This document shows, in pieces, positions 47,230 to 59,104 of a stretch of 64,000 nt of DNA. The notes beneath the pieces were generated by a model. It was given only the letters and a program-made list of their open reading frames with translations, did no database searches and was not told the origin of the DNA. The stretch lies in NCBI GenBank assembly GCA_011503125.2, contig WWBZ02000082.1:434001-498000 (forward strand), given 5' to 3'. Position numbers and translations under genes: made by a program. Source of the DNA: Botryosphaeria dothidea (taxonomy: Eukaryota > Ascomycota > Dothideomycetes > Botryosphaeriales > Botryosphaeriaceae). Positions within the stretch are counted from its first letter, which is position 1. Every line of letters starts with the position of its first letter.

Positions 47230-48793
47230 ATGATGTAGAAACGCTTGGGAGACGTCGAGAGATACGTATGGGCCACAAATGATTCTCATATCCACATGGC
47301 CATGTTGTTTGGTGGCATGTTTGAGGCGTGCTTACCTCCGCTCTCGCTTATGCAAGTCGTAAATGAAAAGGCATGGGCACCCGAGCATAGCTCAGATGAA
47401 TGGGATACATACAGTGAAGAATCGCAGCTGACGATTAGCGCCAAATCTATTTCTTGAGATCAGTCAGACAGAGATTGTGTCAAGAATGCTCTGGGGAGTG
47501 GAAGCGTTCGTTTGGAGAAGTCATTTTTGAGGACGATTGCCGCTGAACCTTGGCTGCAGCACCCCTTCACTTATAGCTGGTAAAACATTCCACGTGAGGA
47601 ATAATATGACTCTTCCAGTTGGCCTTTGACGAAGTGGTTTGTGGTCCACAGCAGGCAAAGTGTGTATGACATGCACTTCCTGTAAGCTAGACGATATGCA
47701 GCTTCTCAGATAGACAGATCATGGTGTCCGAAATGCCGAGTCAGAGTCTTTTGTGATATGGTACTGCTGACCCATTAGGTTTCATTTCCCGCTCGACTCC
47801 GTACGGAATCTTAAGCGAGCACACATGCAAGGCGCTGAGAAAGCCAGGCTACGGCGGTGAGTGGCCAATTGGACGAGCAGGGCGGAAATTGTCTGGTATG
47901 TCGACTGTTGCCTCGAAACCAGACTTTCTGGCGTGCAGATGTTGCCTGGTCAGCGACGCGCTAATGCAGTACGACCTGCACTGCTTCTACCCCTGGAGCG
48001 GAGCACGTCAAAGTACGTGATGGATTTTGAGCTGAGGGAAACGGCGTCCCGCACAGGTGGGTACTGCAGCCTGCGAATGCCAGGCAGCATGCGGGCGGGC
48101 CGTCGTGGTTGGAGGAGTGCTCCGGCATGCAGTCAGGAGCCTGGAGATGAGTCGTACTGGCTTGAGATGCGAGAGGAGCGAGATGTGATGGATGTGGTTG
48201 AGCTCCAGAGTGGGTGCTAGGTACGTCAGGGCGCACGTGTCGCTCAAGTCCGCGTGCTTGCTGGCGATCGCCCGCGCCCCGGGCTGCGCTTTGCTCTCCT
48301 CCGCAGACGCTCAGCCTGGCGTTTGTGCAGCGGGATTGCAGCAACACGGCAGCGCAGACCATCCAGGTCGCTATTGTGATACGCAAGCAACAAGTAGCCA
48401 GGCGGTACGTGGCGGTGTGTCCGTTGCGAGGTCAAGCGGCGGGCTCAACGGCGAGCGAGACCCCTGTTGCTGCATGACTCGCCGAGGGCGTTCCCCAGAG
48501 AGAGCCTCACGCCCCCGATAACGATAGCCACCGATCCCTCTGAGCTCTCGTCACAGGTCGCTGCCGTCCTGCTCCGTGAGACATGGCCTGGAGCCCGCGC
48601 CATGTGAACGTCCCTGCCGACTGCGCCTGACACGACCACCGCCCAGCCCGACAACGCGCCTGTGCCCGCGCTTCCGAGCTGCGTCCAGCAGCTTGCCTGC
48701 TGCACGAACCCCGGACCTTACCACTGTCCACCCGGTGCTGCGCCTGGGTCCAGCGCTCTTTTTCCCACAACCCACTACGGCCATACGCCCACC
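47230..48793. other. Intergenic region PRISE reductase - ATG26
   Basis: About 1.6 kb. The left part holds the 3' UTR, the right part (48560-48793) a C-rich leader ending in CCACC-ATGG. The middle contains only short frames, none supported. Confidence 0.5.
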
Positions 48794-51700
48794 ATGGCCT
48801 CCGAGTACAACATCAGGGATCGTTCGGCCCGCATCCACCCCAGGCGCCTCCGCCGTCCGCGCCAGTCTTTCGAGATCCCCGAGCGCCTGCGCCACGGCGA
48901 AGACGAGGATGAGGATGTGACTGCGCCCAAAAGCAACGACCCTCGCTACACTCACCGTTCAGTCTTCGATTTGATCACTCACGCTGGCTCCGTTGCCAAC
49001 CTGCGCTCCCGCTTCACCCACGATGAGCTCAGCGAAAGCGAAGAAGAAGACGACCATGCCGCTGTGACGCGATCACCCGAGCCTCCCTCCTCCGGCCAGA
49101 ACTCAAATCAGCCCGAGGAAGAATCCCAATCCAAGCATCGACGCAGCCTTTCGAATCGCAAGATCTTCCGTCACTTCCAGAAGCTCAACATAAAAACCTC
49201 TAAGGAGCGCCGCGAGCCCCATACCGACGAAGCAATGTCCTCCTCGCAGATCCTGACGCCCAAGCCAACACAAACAATACAAGATGAGAACGGGAAGATA
49301 GAAAGCCAGTCTGTGAGCAGTCAGATCAAAGCAAAGACGGAGATAGAGGCTTCTGCCTTTGGCTCTGATCTCAGGACGGCGCACGAGGCTTTCGGGGTTG
49401 GTGGCCCATCGATCAAGGATCAGGGTAACTTATCCCAGCGGCTGATGGAGATATTCGGATTTGATGAGGAGGAGAAGGTGACTGCAGGTACGTGCAAGCC
49501 GTTCGGCTGCTCAGCTTTGGCTTACAGGTGCAGAATATCCGTGCTGGTTGCTTCAAACCGTCCTGCTCCAAGGATACTTGTACATCACGGAAAAGCATAT
49601 CTGCTTCTACGCTTACCTTCCGAAGAAAACCGTAAGCTGGCACGTCCCGAATTGAAATTTGCCAATACCTAACGTAAAACAGAAGGAGATCACGAAGTCA
49701 GGGTACCTCTCCAAGCGAGGCCGTACGATGTGGAATCGGTCTTGGTTCATCCTGAAAGGTGATGTTCTGGCTTACTACAGCGACCCGACTGACCTCTACT
49801 TTCCTCGGGCCCGGATCAATCTGCGCTATGCAATCTCCGCCAATTTGATGGAGCCCAAAGACAAGGCCCGAGATCATACAGACTTCACCGTCACAACCAA
49901 CCAGAGGACCTACGTCTTTCGGGCTGATAGTGCTGCAAGCGCAAAGGAATGGGTCAAGCTTTTGCAGAAAGTCATCTTCAAGTCGCACAACGATGGAGAC
50001 AGCGTAAAGATATCCATTCCGCTCGACAACATCATGGAGATCGAAGACAATCCGGTGCTAGACTACGCGGAGACGATCAAGATTGGTGTCGTCGACAACG
50101 ACGATTCGTACGCTGTGGATGAGTACTTCTTCTCATTTTTCGGCTTTGGTGAAGAGGCGCTCAACGTAATGAAGCTCATGTGGGAAGGGTGCAGGCAGCA
50201 GCAACCAGATTCTGGTGCCGAGCGCCCCATCACACCTGCCAAAAAGAATCTCGCGACGCCTGCCAGTCCCCAGCCTCGCAAGTCAAGCAGTCCAGTACGG
50301 TCTACCATTTTCCAGCCTGCTGCAGGGACTCTTTCGCCAACTTCACCCTCCTTCCAAAACCAATCACATTCGCGTGTCAGTGGCGAATTTATGAGATCGA
50401 GTTTTGATGAAAGCCGGCGAAGTAGCGATCGTGGACGCTCTAGTTTCGATCGTGGGAGGCGGAGCCTCAGCAGGGGGCAGAATAGGCATTCCCTTGGACC
50501 GGGTCAAAGCGAAAGGTCGGGATTTTCGCCCGCCTCCTCACGCATTCCTGATTCTTCTGAATCTGCATGTTTTTCAATGGAACCTGACACGGAATCGTCC
50601 GCTGCGATTCAATCGATTAACGAAACGGACGCATCTGCTAGCCAGATCTTGAATCGGAGTGACGTCTTCCATCGACCAACGGCGGACCTCGCAGATTCTG
50701 AAGCTAATCCCCGAGCGTCCCAGGATACAGCTCGCTCAGGCAAACTTTATTCTTACCCAAGGACTGAGCAGACTGTTAGCACTCGCTCTAGAACCCCTAT
50801 CCAAGGTTCAAAGGAGTTGGGCAATGATAATGAGCTTCGTGACGACAAAATGCAAGCCTCGGCTTCCGGGTACTACTCGGGCATTGTCAGCGCTGGTGTC
50901 CTACCATTTACCAAGGCCACTGGATTCGCTGCGTCGCTCCGAAAGAACACCATGGCCTTTGGCAGCAGGCTGACAACGGATACCATGAGTGTTTATGACA
51001 AGGTATCTGGCATGTGGGCTGGAGGAAGGAAACACTATGCGGAGGATGGCCATCTTATCGATGAAGAGGCTCGCGAAGTCGTTGACGAAGGGGATGCCAT
51101 CTCCCATAATGAACGTTTCCGACAGCACTTTGCATTGCCCGAAAGCGAAAGGCTCCGGGCGACATTCTTCTGCAACTTGTGGAGAGTGCTTCCGCAGTAC
51201 GGAAAGATCTACGTGAGTGACAGATACTTCTGCTTCAGAAGTCTTCTTCCTGGGACTCGGACCAAGGTAAGTCATACGTGCGTTTAACGATTACAAACGA
51301 TCCGCTGATTTATATCTCTAGCTTGTTCTCCCCCTCCGCGACATTGAAAACGTCGTCAAGGAGAAGAGTTTCCGACTGACCCACTATGCACTTGTCGTAA
51401 TTGTTCGTGGCCATGAAGAGTTGTTCTTTGACTTCTCTGGAACCGACGTACGCGACGACTGCGCCGTCACCATGCATCGCAAGCTTGAGCAAGTTCGTTA
51501 TCTGCATTCCTCTGGACTTCTTAGCGAAGAGAATTTACTCCAAGCCGAGGAGGCGAAGGCAGAAAATGATTTGCTTCAGCATGCGCGAAATCCGGAAAAA
51601 CAACCCGCAATTCCGCCACACATCGATGAACTTGATCAATCGGGAGCTGCAGTCATCTTTGATGATCCTCAAGCCTCAATGGTGGACTTTACTCCTCGCG

Positions 51701-53240
51701 AATCCATGAACATCACCTGCCTGACTATTGGTTCCCGTGGCGACGTGCAGCCATACATTGCTCTTTGTAAGCGACTCATCCAGGAAGGACACAAGGCTAA
51801 GATTGTATCCCACGAAGAGTTTGGAGACTGGGTCCAGTCTCACGGCATAGAGTTCGCTCCTGTGGCTGGAAATCCTGCTGAGCTCATGCAATTGTGTGTT
51901 GAAACGGGCATGTTCACTCCCACTTTCCTGGCCAGAGCCCATTCTACCTTCCGAGGCTGGTTGAGCGAACTCATGGAAACTGCCTGGCAAGCTTGCCAGG
52001 GCAGCGAGCTATTGATCGAAAGTCCTAGCACCATGGCCGGTGTCCACATCGCTGAGGCGCTGGAAATTCCTTACTTCCGCGCTTTCACAATGCCTTGGAC
52101 TCGCACACGAGCATATCCGCATGCTTTCGCGGTCCGCGAGAAAAAGATGGGCGGAACCTACAACTTCTTCACGTATGTGCTTTTTGAGGAAGTGTTCTGG
52201 AAAGCTACGGCCAACCAAATCAATGGATGGAGGAAGAAGAGTCTCAAGCTTCCGCCGACCAACTTGAAGAAGCTGCAGATCAACAAGATACCCTTCATGT
52301 ACAACTTCAGTCCTACGGTTGTCCCGCCACCACTCGACTTCAGCGATTGGGTTCGGACGACTGGATACTGGTTCCTCGATGAGTCTCAGAAATACACTCC
52401 TCCCCAAGACCTTACCGATTTCATCAACAAGGCTCGCAAAGACGGGAAGAAGCTCGTCTACGTAGGTTTTGGTTCGATTGTTGTCGAAAACCCAAAGGCC
52501 ATGGAGAAGTCTATTTTCGAGGCCGTGCTCAAGGCCGACGTCCGTTGCATCCTATCCAAAGGCTGGTCCGACCGTCTAAATGACAAGGACAAGACCAAGG
52601 ACGTAAACTCAGAGGATGAAAAGATCAAGGTCCCTCCGGAGGTTCATCAGATCACATCGGCTCCGCACGACTGGCTTTTCAGACAGATTGATGCAGCTGC
52701 ACACCATGGAGGTGCCGGCACTACGGGCGCATCTCTGCGCGCAGGTATCCCGACAATCATCAAACCTTTCTTTGGTGATCAGTTCTTCTTTGCATCTCGT
52801 GTTGAAGATCTTGGCGTCGGAATACATGTCAAGAAATTAAACGTCAGCGCCTTCTCGCGCGCTCTGTGGACCGCCACACATGATGATCGTATGATCACGA
52901 AAGCACGCGTGCTCGGGGAGAAGATTAGAAATGTAAGGATTTCATTTTTATTACTTATCGAACTCAATTAACCCAGGCATAGGAGGACGGCGTTGGTGAA
53001 GCTGTCAAAACTATCTACCGCGATCTGGAGTACGCCAAGTCACTTATCAAGTGGCGCAATCGGCCTCTTAGTGAGGATGATTTGGGCGAAGATGCGGAAG
53101 AGGAGTGGACGTTTGTCGATGATGATAATGATCCCGAGCTGCGACGCAACCCAGAACAAGATCAAGCCGTCTTCCAGATCAAGGCTCAGCTCAGGCAGAT
53201 CCGCCAGGAAGAACGCGAGGAAGTGAGCAATAGTCCCTAA
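48794..53240 (+). CDS. atg26: Atg26/Ugt51, UDP-glucose:sterol 3-beta-glucosyltransferase
   Basis: Exons 48794-49487, 49534-49631, 49683-51266, 51322-52932 and 52983-53240 give 1414 residues. Introns are 46, 51, 55 and 50 bp. Order of parts: an N-terminal low-complexity region; first GRAM domain across exons 1-3 ([19 protein letters not shown]); PH domain ([18 protein letters not shown], around residues 268-365); a Ser-rich linker; second GRAM ([19 protein letters not shown], on to [10 protein letters not shown]); then the glycosyltransferase family 1/28 domain ([14 protein letters not shown]). The UDP-sugar site is [17 protein letters not shown] with FGDQFF. The enzyme glucosylates ergosterol at membranes; the GRAM/PH part binds phosphoinositides. 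It is needed for pexophagy in some yeasts and for infection in some plant pathogens, but is dispensable elsewhere. Length and order agree with the family. Confidence 0.96.
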
Positions 53241-55326
53241 GCACCTTCGTTACGCCAACTTCACTAGGCCAACGGGCTCTTCCTCTGTCTTTTCTTTTCA
53301 ACCTTCTCCGTTCCTATAGGGTATTGCGTTAGTGATGTTTACATTTCGGAGTTTCTGGTATTACCCTCACCTCTATAGTCATGGTTTACATTGCTTTTCT
53401 GGGGTCTACTTCCCTTTCGGTCTTTTTTCTTCTTCTAGAGTGGATTGATGGATTACACCTCACGCGGCATGGAGCAATAGGAAAGAGGGAATACGCTTGC
53501 TTGGGTTTGATTGAATTATTGTTGCTTCTCTGGATCGACTGGACTTAATGGATTCTCAACGGAACAGAAAGAGACTCAGGCGCCATACTGAACGGGTTTA
53601 CGAGCTGATGATACACCAAGTGAGGTTTAGGTACGATAAGATTGATCCCCCTGCGTTTGAATTTTCATCCCATGATCGCGGATGCTTCTTGAGTTTTTTT
53701 CTCCTTACTTTTCCTTTGCCCTTCTTTTCTTCTATCGCTTGATGAATGTTTGGGTTGCTCGAGATTTTCGCTCAGAATGTCATGCACATCTACGCTGCTT
53801 CTTGTAGTAGATTGGTGTTTCCTATGAAAGACTGCATTAGATATCCATGGTCTCTGGAGGTTGGGCTGGAACAAAGATTGGATCCATCCAAATTTCATTC
53901 AAGCTTCCTCTCCACCTCAAACTCCGAAATGCGGGAGCTACGAAATGTTATCCCGTAGGATGACCAAATAAGACACGACATGAAGACGACCTCCGCCAAT
54001 CGTGCTTCTCCGTCGGGGAATTTGATGACAAGAATTTGAGTGAGATTGGTCCATACGAATACGCGATGACAGCAGCATCAGTTGAGCGCTACTGCTGCTT
54101 CCTACCGCATGCTGTAAGAGTGGAAGTGCAAGGATCAAAGATGTAGCAAATACGAGAAAGCCCGAGAAATATTGCATGCTGCACGAGCAATGTCAGCTAC
54201 GCGTGAAGAGCTGATAACGGAGTAGACGAATGGCGTTGGTCGTGTCTGTTGGCTACTCAACTCCGACGACGGCGAAAGGAACGGAGAGAAAGCAAACGCT
54301 GGGGCTGAACAGGGCTGACCACCGCTCACCGGAAAACCAATCCTTTCTCATACTCCGAAACCCTTTCCCTCTTCGGCTCCCCATCCAATCGATCTGTCCA
54401 TCGGTGTTTTTCGCTGTAGCAACTATAGCCCGTGCGCTCTATTCTTTCCCCGTCCGACGGATCTTCCCGTCTATTCTTGTTTCCCTGCATTTTCTCGCTT
54501 TCGCACACGAGTAAATGAGCTCATGTTTTACTCTTGATAATCGGATCTCTAATCCCGCCACCGCCGCCACCGTTCCTAAACTTTCCGATAGTATGTACCG
54601 TAATCAGCAATGCTTCTCCGCTCCGCTGGCACACAACTCCGCTCTGATGAGTCTTCCGACACGGGCACCGAAAAAAAAAATCCAATGTTCCTTCATTCGT
54701 CCCTTTCGTCTCGGCTTGGCTCACATGGACGGCTCTCTTTTCTCGGTGCCCTTTTCCAAAAGCCGGCCCCAGCTATTTTTTTACTCCTTTCGTCACGCTA
54801 GTGGTCATGGGTGCCGGACCGTCTTCGACATCTTCGCGCCGTCTCCTCCCCGCCAATCCAAACCCACCCATTACCCCTCAACAACCCTCCTCGCTTCCGA
54901 TGGAAGATAATGACCATGTGCAGTAAGTCGCGGGGTCTGACGGGATGAGGCCACCTGCGCCCCCGCCTCGTTTAAGCGGGGCTTTTGCGGGGAAATTCGG
55001 TGGAGGGATGGGGGATATGTTTTTGGTGGGAGACGAAAGTGTCCGTGAGTTGCGCCGACGTCGCATCGCTTCGAGATCACCATTGCGATATCGGACATGC
55101 TATTGTGTTGCCCTTCTTGAGAATCATCCGTGCTTCCTGTGTTCTTATTTGCTACAATTTTTGGAATACAGAAGGATACTAATGTTGCCTGTTCGTACCA
55201 TACAGAAGCCAGTCTTCCGTCGCCATATTGTTGCTCCTTTCGGTAAGCGATTCCTTCAACCCACCAACTCCATGCATGCCTCGTTTACAGAAAGAGATAA
55301 TCAGAACCAGTCACAAGAGCTCCCAA
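53241..55326. other. Intergenic region ATG26 - HAM1-like gene, with one candidate first exon
   Basis: 2.1 kb between converging genes. Pyrimidine-rich, AT-rich DNA dominates 53250-54500. A possible small plus-strand gene starts at 54807 (separate entry). Nothing else is supported. Confidence 0.45.
54807..54922 (+). CDS. Candidate first exon of a small unidentified gene
   Basis: The ATG at 54807 opens 38 codons (MGAGPSSTSSRRLLPANP, then Pro/Gln-rich, ending MEDNDHV) plus two bases and runs straight into a perfect donor, GTAAGT, at 54923. A TACTAAT branch site with CAG at 55204 could be the partner acceptor, giving a ~282-bp intron, but the continuing frame would enter the 3' end of the opposing HAM1-like gene. 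The MGxxxS start resembles an N-myristoylation signal. No family was recognised and no end can be set. It may equally be chance sequence. Confidence 0.22.
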
Positions 55327-57603
55327 TTACTGCATCATGTTCCTCGTGTGGGTATCGAAGACCTCATTGCGCCATCCTCCTTCTCTGTAGTCATCGACCC
55401 GCTCTTCCGCCTGCATTGCTTCTTCCTCCCAAAGCTTGACAACGCTTCCGGGCGCATAGACGCCCTTGAAAATACCCTTGCCAGGGTCTGTCACCCCGAC
55501 TCTGGTATAGAGGTCTGGATCAGCCTCTGGCGTCAGTCTTGCCATCACAGCCTTGAAGAACGTGCGCAGATCATCCGGATTGGATATCTGGGTAGCACGT
55601 AGGCGCTCACGCGCGAAGACGAGCTCACGATTGGCTGCATGAAGAGTGTCGGCGATGGCATTTGCCAGCTGCTTCTCAACAGCTTTGCGGATGATAGGCC
55701 GAAGTAGCGGCTTGAATAACCATCCGAAGAAGGAAAGTTTGCTTTGACGGACTTTGTAGTTGAGCTTGTGAATGTGTACGCGAACCTCTTTCAGGGAAAG
55801 GATCTTCTCGAGGCGATCGCGACCCACTTCGATGTCAAGGTGGATGTCCAGACCACGCTCGTCCAGCGCAAATGACGCGATACCTGCATCTGCAAGGCGG
55901 AGAAGCCCTGAGTGCGCACGGAGCCAAAAGCCAACTTCGTCGGCACGGAAGGAAAGACCGTCGACCTTCAATGTGACTTGGGACGAGACGTTAGAAGTTG
56001 TGCGGAACCTGGCCTTACGTATTTCCAAGTCATTGTACGTCTCGACACGGAGCCTGTAAGGGAGGAAAGAGGTATTGTTGACAGTTTTTCCGGGCTCCAC
56101 AATCAGGTTCTCCAGCAAGAGGTCAATGTCGGGAGTAGAGACTTCCAGTCGAGGTATCGGCAGATACTGAATGGCCTGGATGAGAAGAGGCACAAAAACG
56201 TTGATAGCGTCGGTGATTAGCTCTTGGTTGGTATATTGGTACTTCGGCGACATTATGTAGACGATCCGCATGGAAGTCCGGATGAGCTTGGCAATATCCT
56301 CGTCTTCAGAAACAGCCTTGAGAGTTGTTTGTATTTGGCCGAGGAAGTCATCCACGTCTTTCCGCAGAGAGGATTCGGTGCCGACTCCGCGTGCCTTTTC
56401 CCGAAGAGCTTGGAACTTCTCATCCGCGTGATCCAAGAAATCAGGGTCAGTAAGAAGCTTTTGCAGAGAATTTCCCATGTCAAGCATCAAATTCTCAAAC
56501 TCGGGGTCTTTCCGACTGTGGTCCATGACACGTTTGAACTTTTTCTCAAGATCCTCCCAAGACCTCCGGTCTCCGAAGGAAGTGAGAAACGACCAAAAGT
56601 TCTTGACTGCCCGGTCCATAGCGTCATTTTCATCAACGTCATCTTGAGCCGTGTTGAGCGTCTCTTGAACAGCACGAGAATACACCATAGCATAACGCTG
56701 GATCAGCAGTGAAATAGTCGACACAGAATCAGAATAGTCGTTGCGCTTTCTCAGCTTCAACACAGCTTGCTTCAGGCGGTACATCAAGGTATCTTTCTCA
56801 TCTCCACTGGTATGGTCAGCCAGACTGTGTCCCGCTTCCTTGGCCACCTCGGCTGCTCCGTTACCGATGGCCTTGGAGACATCGGCTACGTCCTGCTCGA
56901 GCTCTTGATTGGAGGGAGCCGGTCCGGAATCCGCGCCTGGCTCCATCAAAGACTTCTGCTCTTCCTCAGAAGGCTCAAGCTTCTTCCCTGCTTGCTCTGC
57001 TACATCGGAGAGCTTGAATGCAGTGTCTTTGAAGACCTCGCGTCCGACCACGTTGAGATCAGACAGGAAGAGGCGGAAGTCAGAATTCGTGAGCAAAAGT
57101 GAGCCAATTGTCTGGATACTTCTGTATGCTGCCCGATTTGTTAGTAAACATGCTACTGAGGCGTAGAGGTCCGACTTACCAGCAGCAGTGTCTGCCTTTG
57201 CTTTGGCTTTGCTTGCCCTGGAAGCTATGTCTTCAACGTCCACCGAGACTTTTGACTTGGACAGGAACCAGACGAAGTCTTGAATCTGATCATTGTTGTT
57301 CTTGTGCAGCAGCAGCTCGATGAATTCGGTGACCCATTGCTTCGTGAACTTGACGAGCAGGCGGCCAGAGTTGCTGAGATCGTGGCCGTCGGGATTGAGG
57401 ATATCAGCAGCCAGTAGAGTGCGCAGGTTGATGATTAGCTGCTCATTGGACGGCATGTAGCCCTTGGACAGGGCTCTCAGCATCTGATAAGAGTGCAGCT
57501 TCTGGTGCAGCTCCCTCTGCAGGACCGTGTCATCGTGGTACTGTGGCAGCAACGGCTGCTGATCTTCAGCGCGAGACTTGCGGAAGCCGAAGCAGGACGA
57601 CAT
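55327..57603 (-). CDS. HAM1-like protein (HAM1_N/HAM1_C, formerly DUF4449; BPI/LBP-type lipid-binding fold)
   Basis: The whole span is open in one frame (758 codons). I nevertheless infer a 51-bp intron at 57129-57179, so exons are 57603-57180 and 57128-55327, giving 741 residues. The N-terminus (MSSCFGFRKSRAEDQQPLLPQ) carries Cys and a dileucine-like LLPQ. A long helical HAM1 N-terminal domain follows. The C-terminal half carries the tubular lipid-binding-like region (YLPIPRLEVSTPDIDLLLENL, DVDGL-type strands, LRLADAGIASFALDERGLDI) and a conserved basic helix before WLFKPLLRPIIRKAVEKQL. Similar fungal proteins are large and poorly characterised; a role in lipid transfer or membrane contact is inferred from the fold. 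No transmembrane segment was seen. It is divergent from malic enzyme over a 1.5-kb gap. Confidence 0.85.
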   Translation of the reverse strand: MSSCFGFRKSRAEDQQPLLPQYHDDTVLQRELHQKLHSYQMLRALSKGYMPSNEQLIINLRTLLAADILNPDGHDLSNSGRLLVKFTKQWVTEFIELLLHKNNNDQIQDFVWFLSKSKVSVDVEDIASRASKAKAKADTAAGKSDLYASVACLLTNRAAYRSIQTIGSLLLTNSDFRLFLSDLNVVGREVFKDTAFKLSDVAEQAGKKLEPSEEEQKSLMEPGADSGPAPSNQELEQDVADVSKAIGNGAAEVAKEAGHSLADHTSGDEKDTLMYRLKQAVLKLRKRNDYSDSVSTISLLIQRYAMVYSRAVQETLNTAQDDVDENDAMDRAVKNFWSFLTSFGDRRSWEDLEKKFKRVMDHSRKDPEFENLMLDMGNSLQKLLTDPDFLDHADEKFQALREKARGVGTESSLRKDVDDFLGQIQTTLKAVSEDEDIAKLIRTSMRIVYIMSPKYQYTNQELITDAINVFVPLLIQAIQYLPIPRLEVSTPDIDLLLENLIVEPGKTVNNTSFLPYRLRVETYNDLEIRKARFRTTSNVSSQVTLKVDGLSFRADEVGFWLRAHSGLLRLADAGIASFALDERGLDIHLDIEVGRDRLEKILSLKEVRVHIHKLNYKVRQSKLSFFGWLFKPLLRPIIRKAVEKQLANAIADTLHAANRELVFARERLRATQISNPDDLRTFFKAVMARLTPEADPDLYTRVGVTDPGKGIFKGVYAPGSVVKLWEEEAMQAEERVDDYREGGWRNEVFDTHTRNMMQ
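57129..57179 (-). other. Probable stop-free, in-frame 51-bp intron of the HAM1-like gene
   Basis: Donor GGTAAGTC, a TTTACTAAC branch sequence and a GGGCAG acceptor lie at canonical spacing. The length is a multiple of three and there is no stop inside, so open-frame annotation hides it. Removal deletes 17 residues (GKSDLY...NRA) and fuses DTAA to AYRSIQT. Confidence 0.72.
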
Positions 57604-59104
57604 GATGGTCGCGGTGGTGGTGGAGGTGCAGTGCTCAGTCCATGGCGCGAGTAATGCGGCCGTGGTGGTGAGGAGCGGCTGCCCTGGCGGCGCGTCGCGG
57701 TGACGTCTGCGGTTGACGTCGTTCTGCGCGCATCATTGCGGCTGTTGGCTGTGGCTTCTGCTTGTGGCTGGGCTACTGGGCGAGAGCTTGGCCCGCCGAT
57801 CGCAGCTTCTGCGCTGGGCTGGATTTTGCGGGGAGCGCTAGCCCGCAACGCCCTGCAAAACACGCCGACTCGCGACACCCAAGATCCTCCAAGAACTCTC
57901 GAGATGACTCGGGGGCCATGTCACCTCCGGCATTGCTTCGTCTGCTCGCACAATTCCCCGCGACACACCGCACTCTCTGGCCTCCGCGCAAAAATCCACG
58001 TGAACCCACTGCCCGTCCACTTGCCGCCCACTTCTAGACCTCACTTGCCCGCGGACGGCAATGCCCGCCGCCGCCATTGGCTCGTCTGCGCGTGCTGAGT
58101 TGCCCGTTTGGGCCACCTGGCTACTCCTCGAGGGCCCTTCTCCTGACGCGGGTTTTGTAAGCGCGCAGTTCGTCGGCGGGCTTTTGGCGGAAGAGCGGTT
58201 TCATGCTGATCGGCCTGGCCGCTTTCTATCCGTTTCTTTTTTTACAGAGAAAAAAAGTCGCAATCTTCCGAAGGGGTGCCGCGTGTTGGGCGCCTGCTGA
58301 GCATCTCAATGCCTGATCTGCCCGGTCCCTGTCAATGCGGCAGGGGAGCAGCCGGCGCCGCCGCCGTGAATACTTTCGCACGCTCCCTCAACGCATTCCA
58401 AGCGCGCCATTTGTGAGTGGCGCTGCTGCGCTGGCTCGGCGGCCGTCGCTCGTCCGCTGCGGCTTGGAGCTCCGGGCGTCTCGCACACTCGCGCTCAATA
58501 ATTTGCGGGCGTCAGAGGCGGCTTCGCGCTCAGCTTTCCGACGTCTCATCCGCCATGCACGCGGCGCGGCGCAGTGAGTCAGCCTCATCCAATCCACGGT
58601 CGGCTAAAGATTTTTTAGCACTCCGGCGGCGGCCCACAGCCCACATCTCCACGAAAACTGCGGTCACGACGTGCCGTAGGCTGCGCTTCGTCTCGCTGCC
58701 AAGGAGTGGAGGAGTGGAGTCCGTGGCGGGCAGCGAAAAACGTCCATCGGGACAGGTCGGGACGCAAGCCAGGCCGCGCCCCCAGCTCCCACGCGCAACC
58801 AGAGTCGCGGCCCGCACCCTGGCTCAGAGCTCACGAAATGCGCTGCGCATTGTGAGACGGCCTGCCCAACAGCTCAAAATTGCTGATTCGCACACACGAG
58901 TTCGCCCACCAGCCCTGCTCGCCAACGGCTCCCCTCATCTAAGCTCTGAAGCGGCCCGTGTCGGACTGCCGCTATCTTGGGGAACTTCTCCCGCTCCCAT
59001 ACCATCGCATACCCACCGGCAGTTGCGTGACTGCTGGCCCCCGTTGCCTCCTGATGCTGTCCTCCTCTGCTCTTTTTAAACGCCGCCTGCTGCCCTCTTC
59101 AGCA
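57604..59104. other. Divergent region HAM1-like / malic enzyme
   Basis: 1.5 kb of GC-rich DNA between two start codons, long enough for two independent promoters. GC-rich frames on both strands lack any domain. No TATA box stands out. Confidence 0.55.

Noticed and set aside
55228..55602. 124-codon plus-strand frame antisense to the HAM1-like 3' end
   Set aside because: Lies over strongly conserved HAM1_C coding sequence, so it is most likely a shadow; only its first part could matter for the candidate at 54807.
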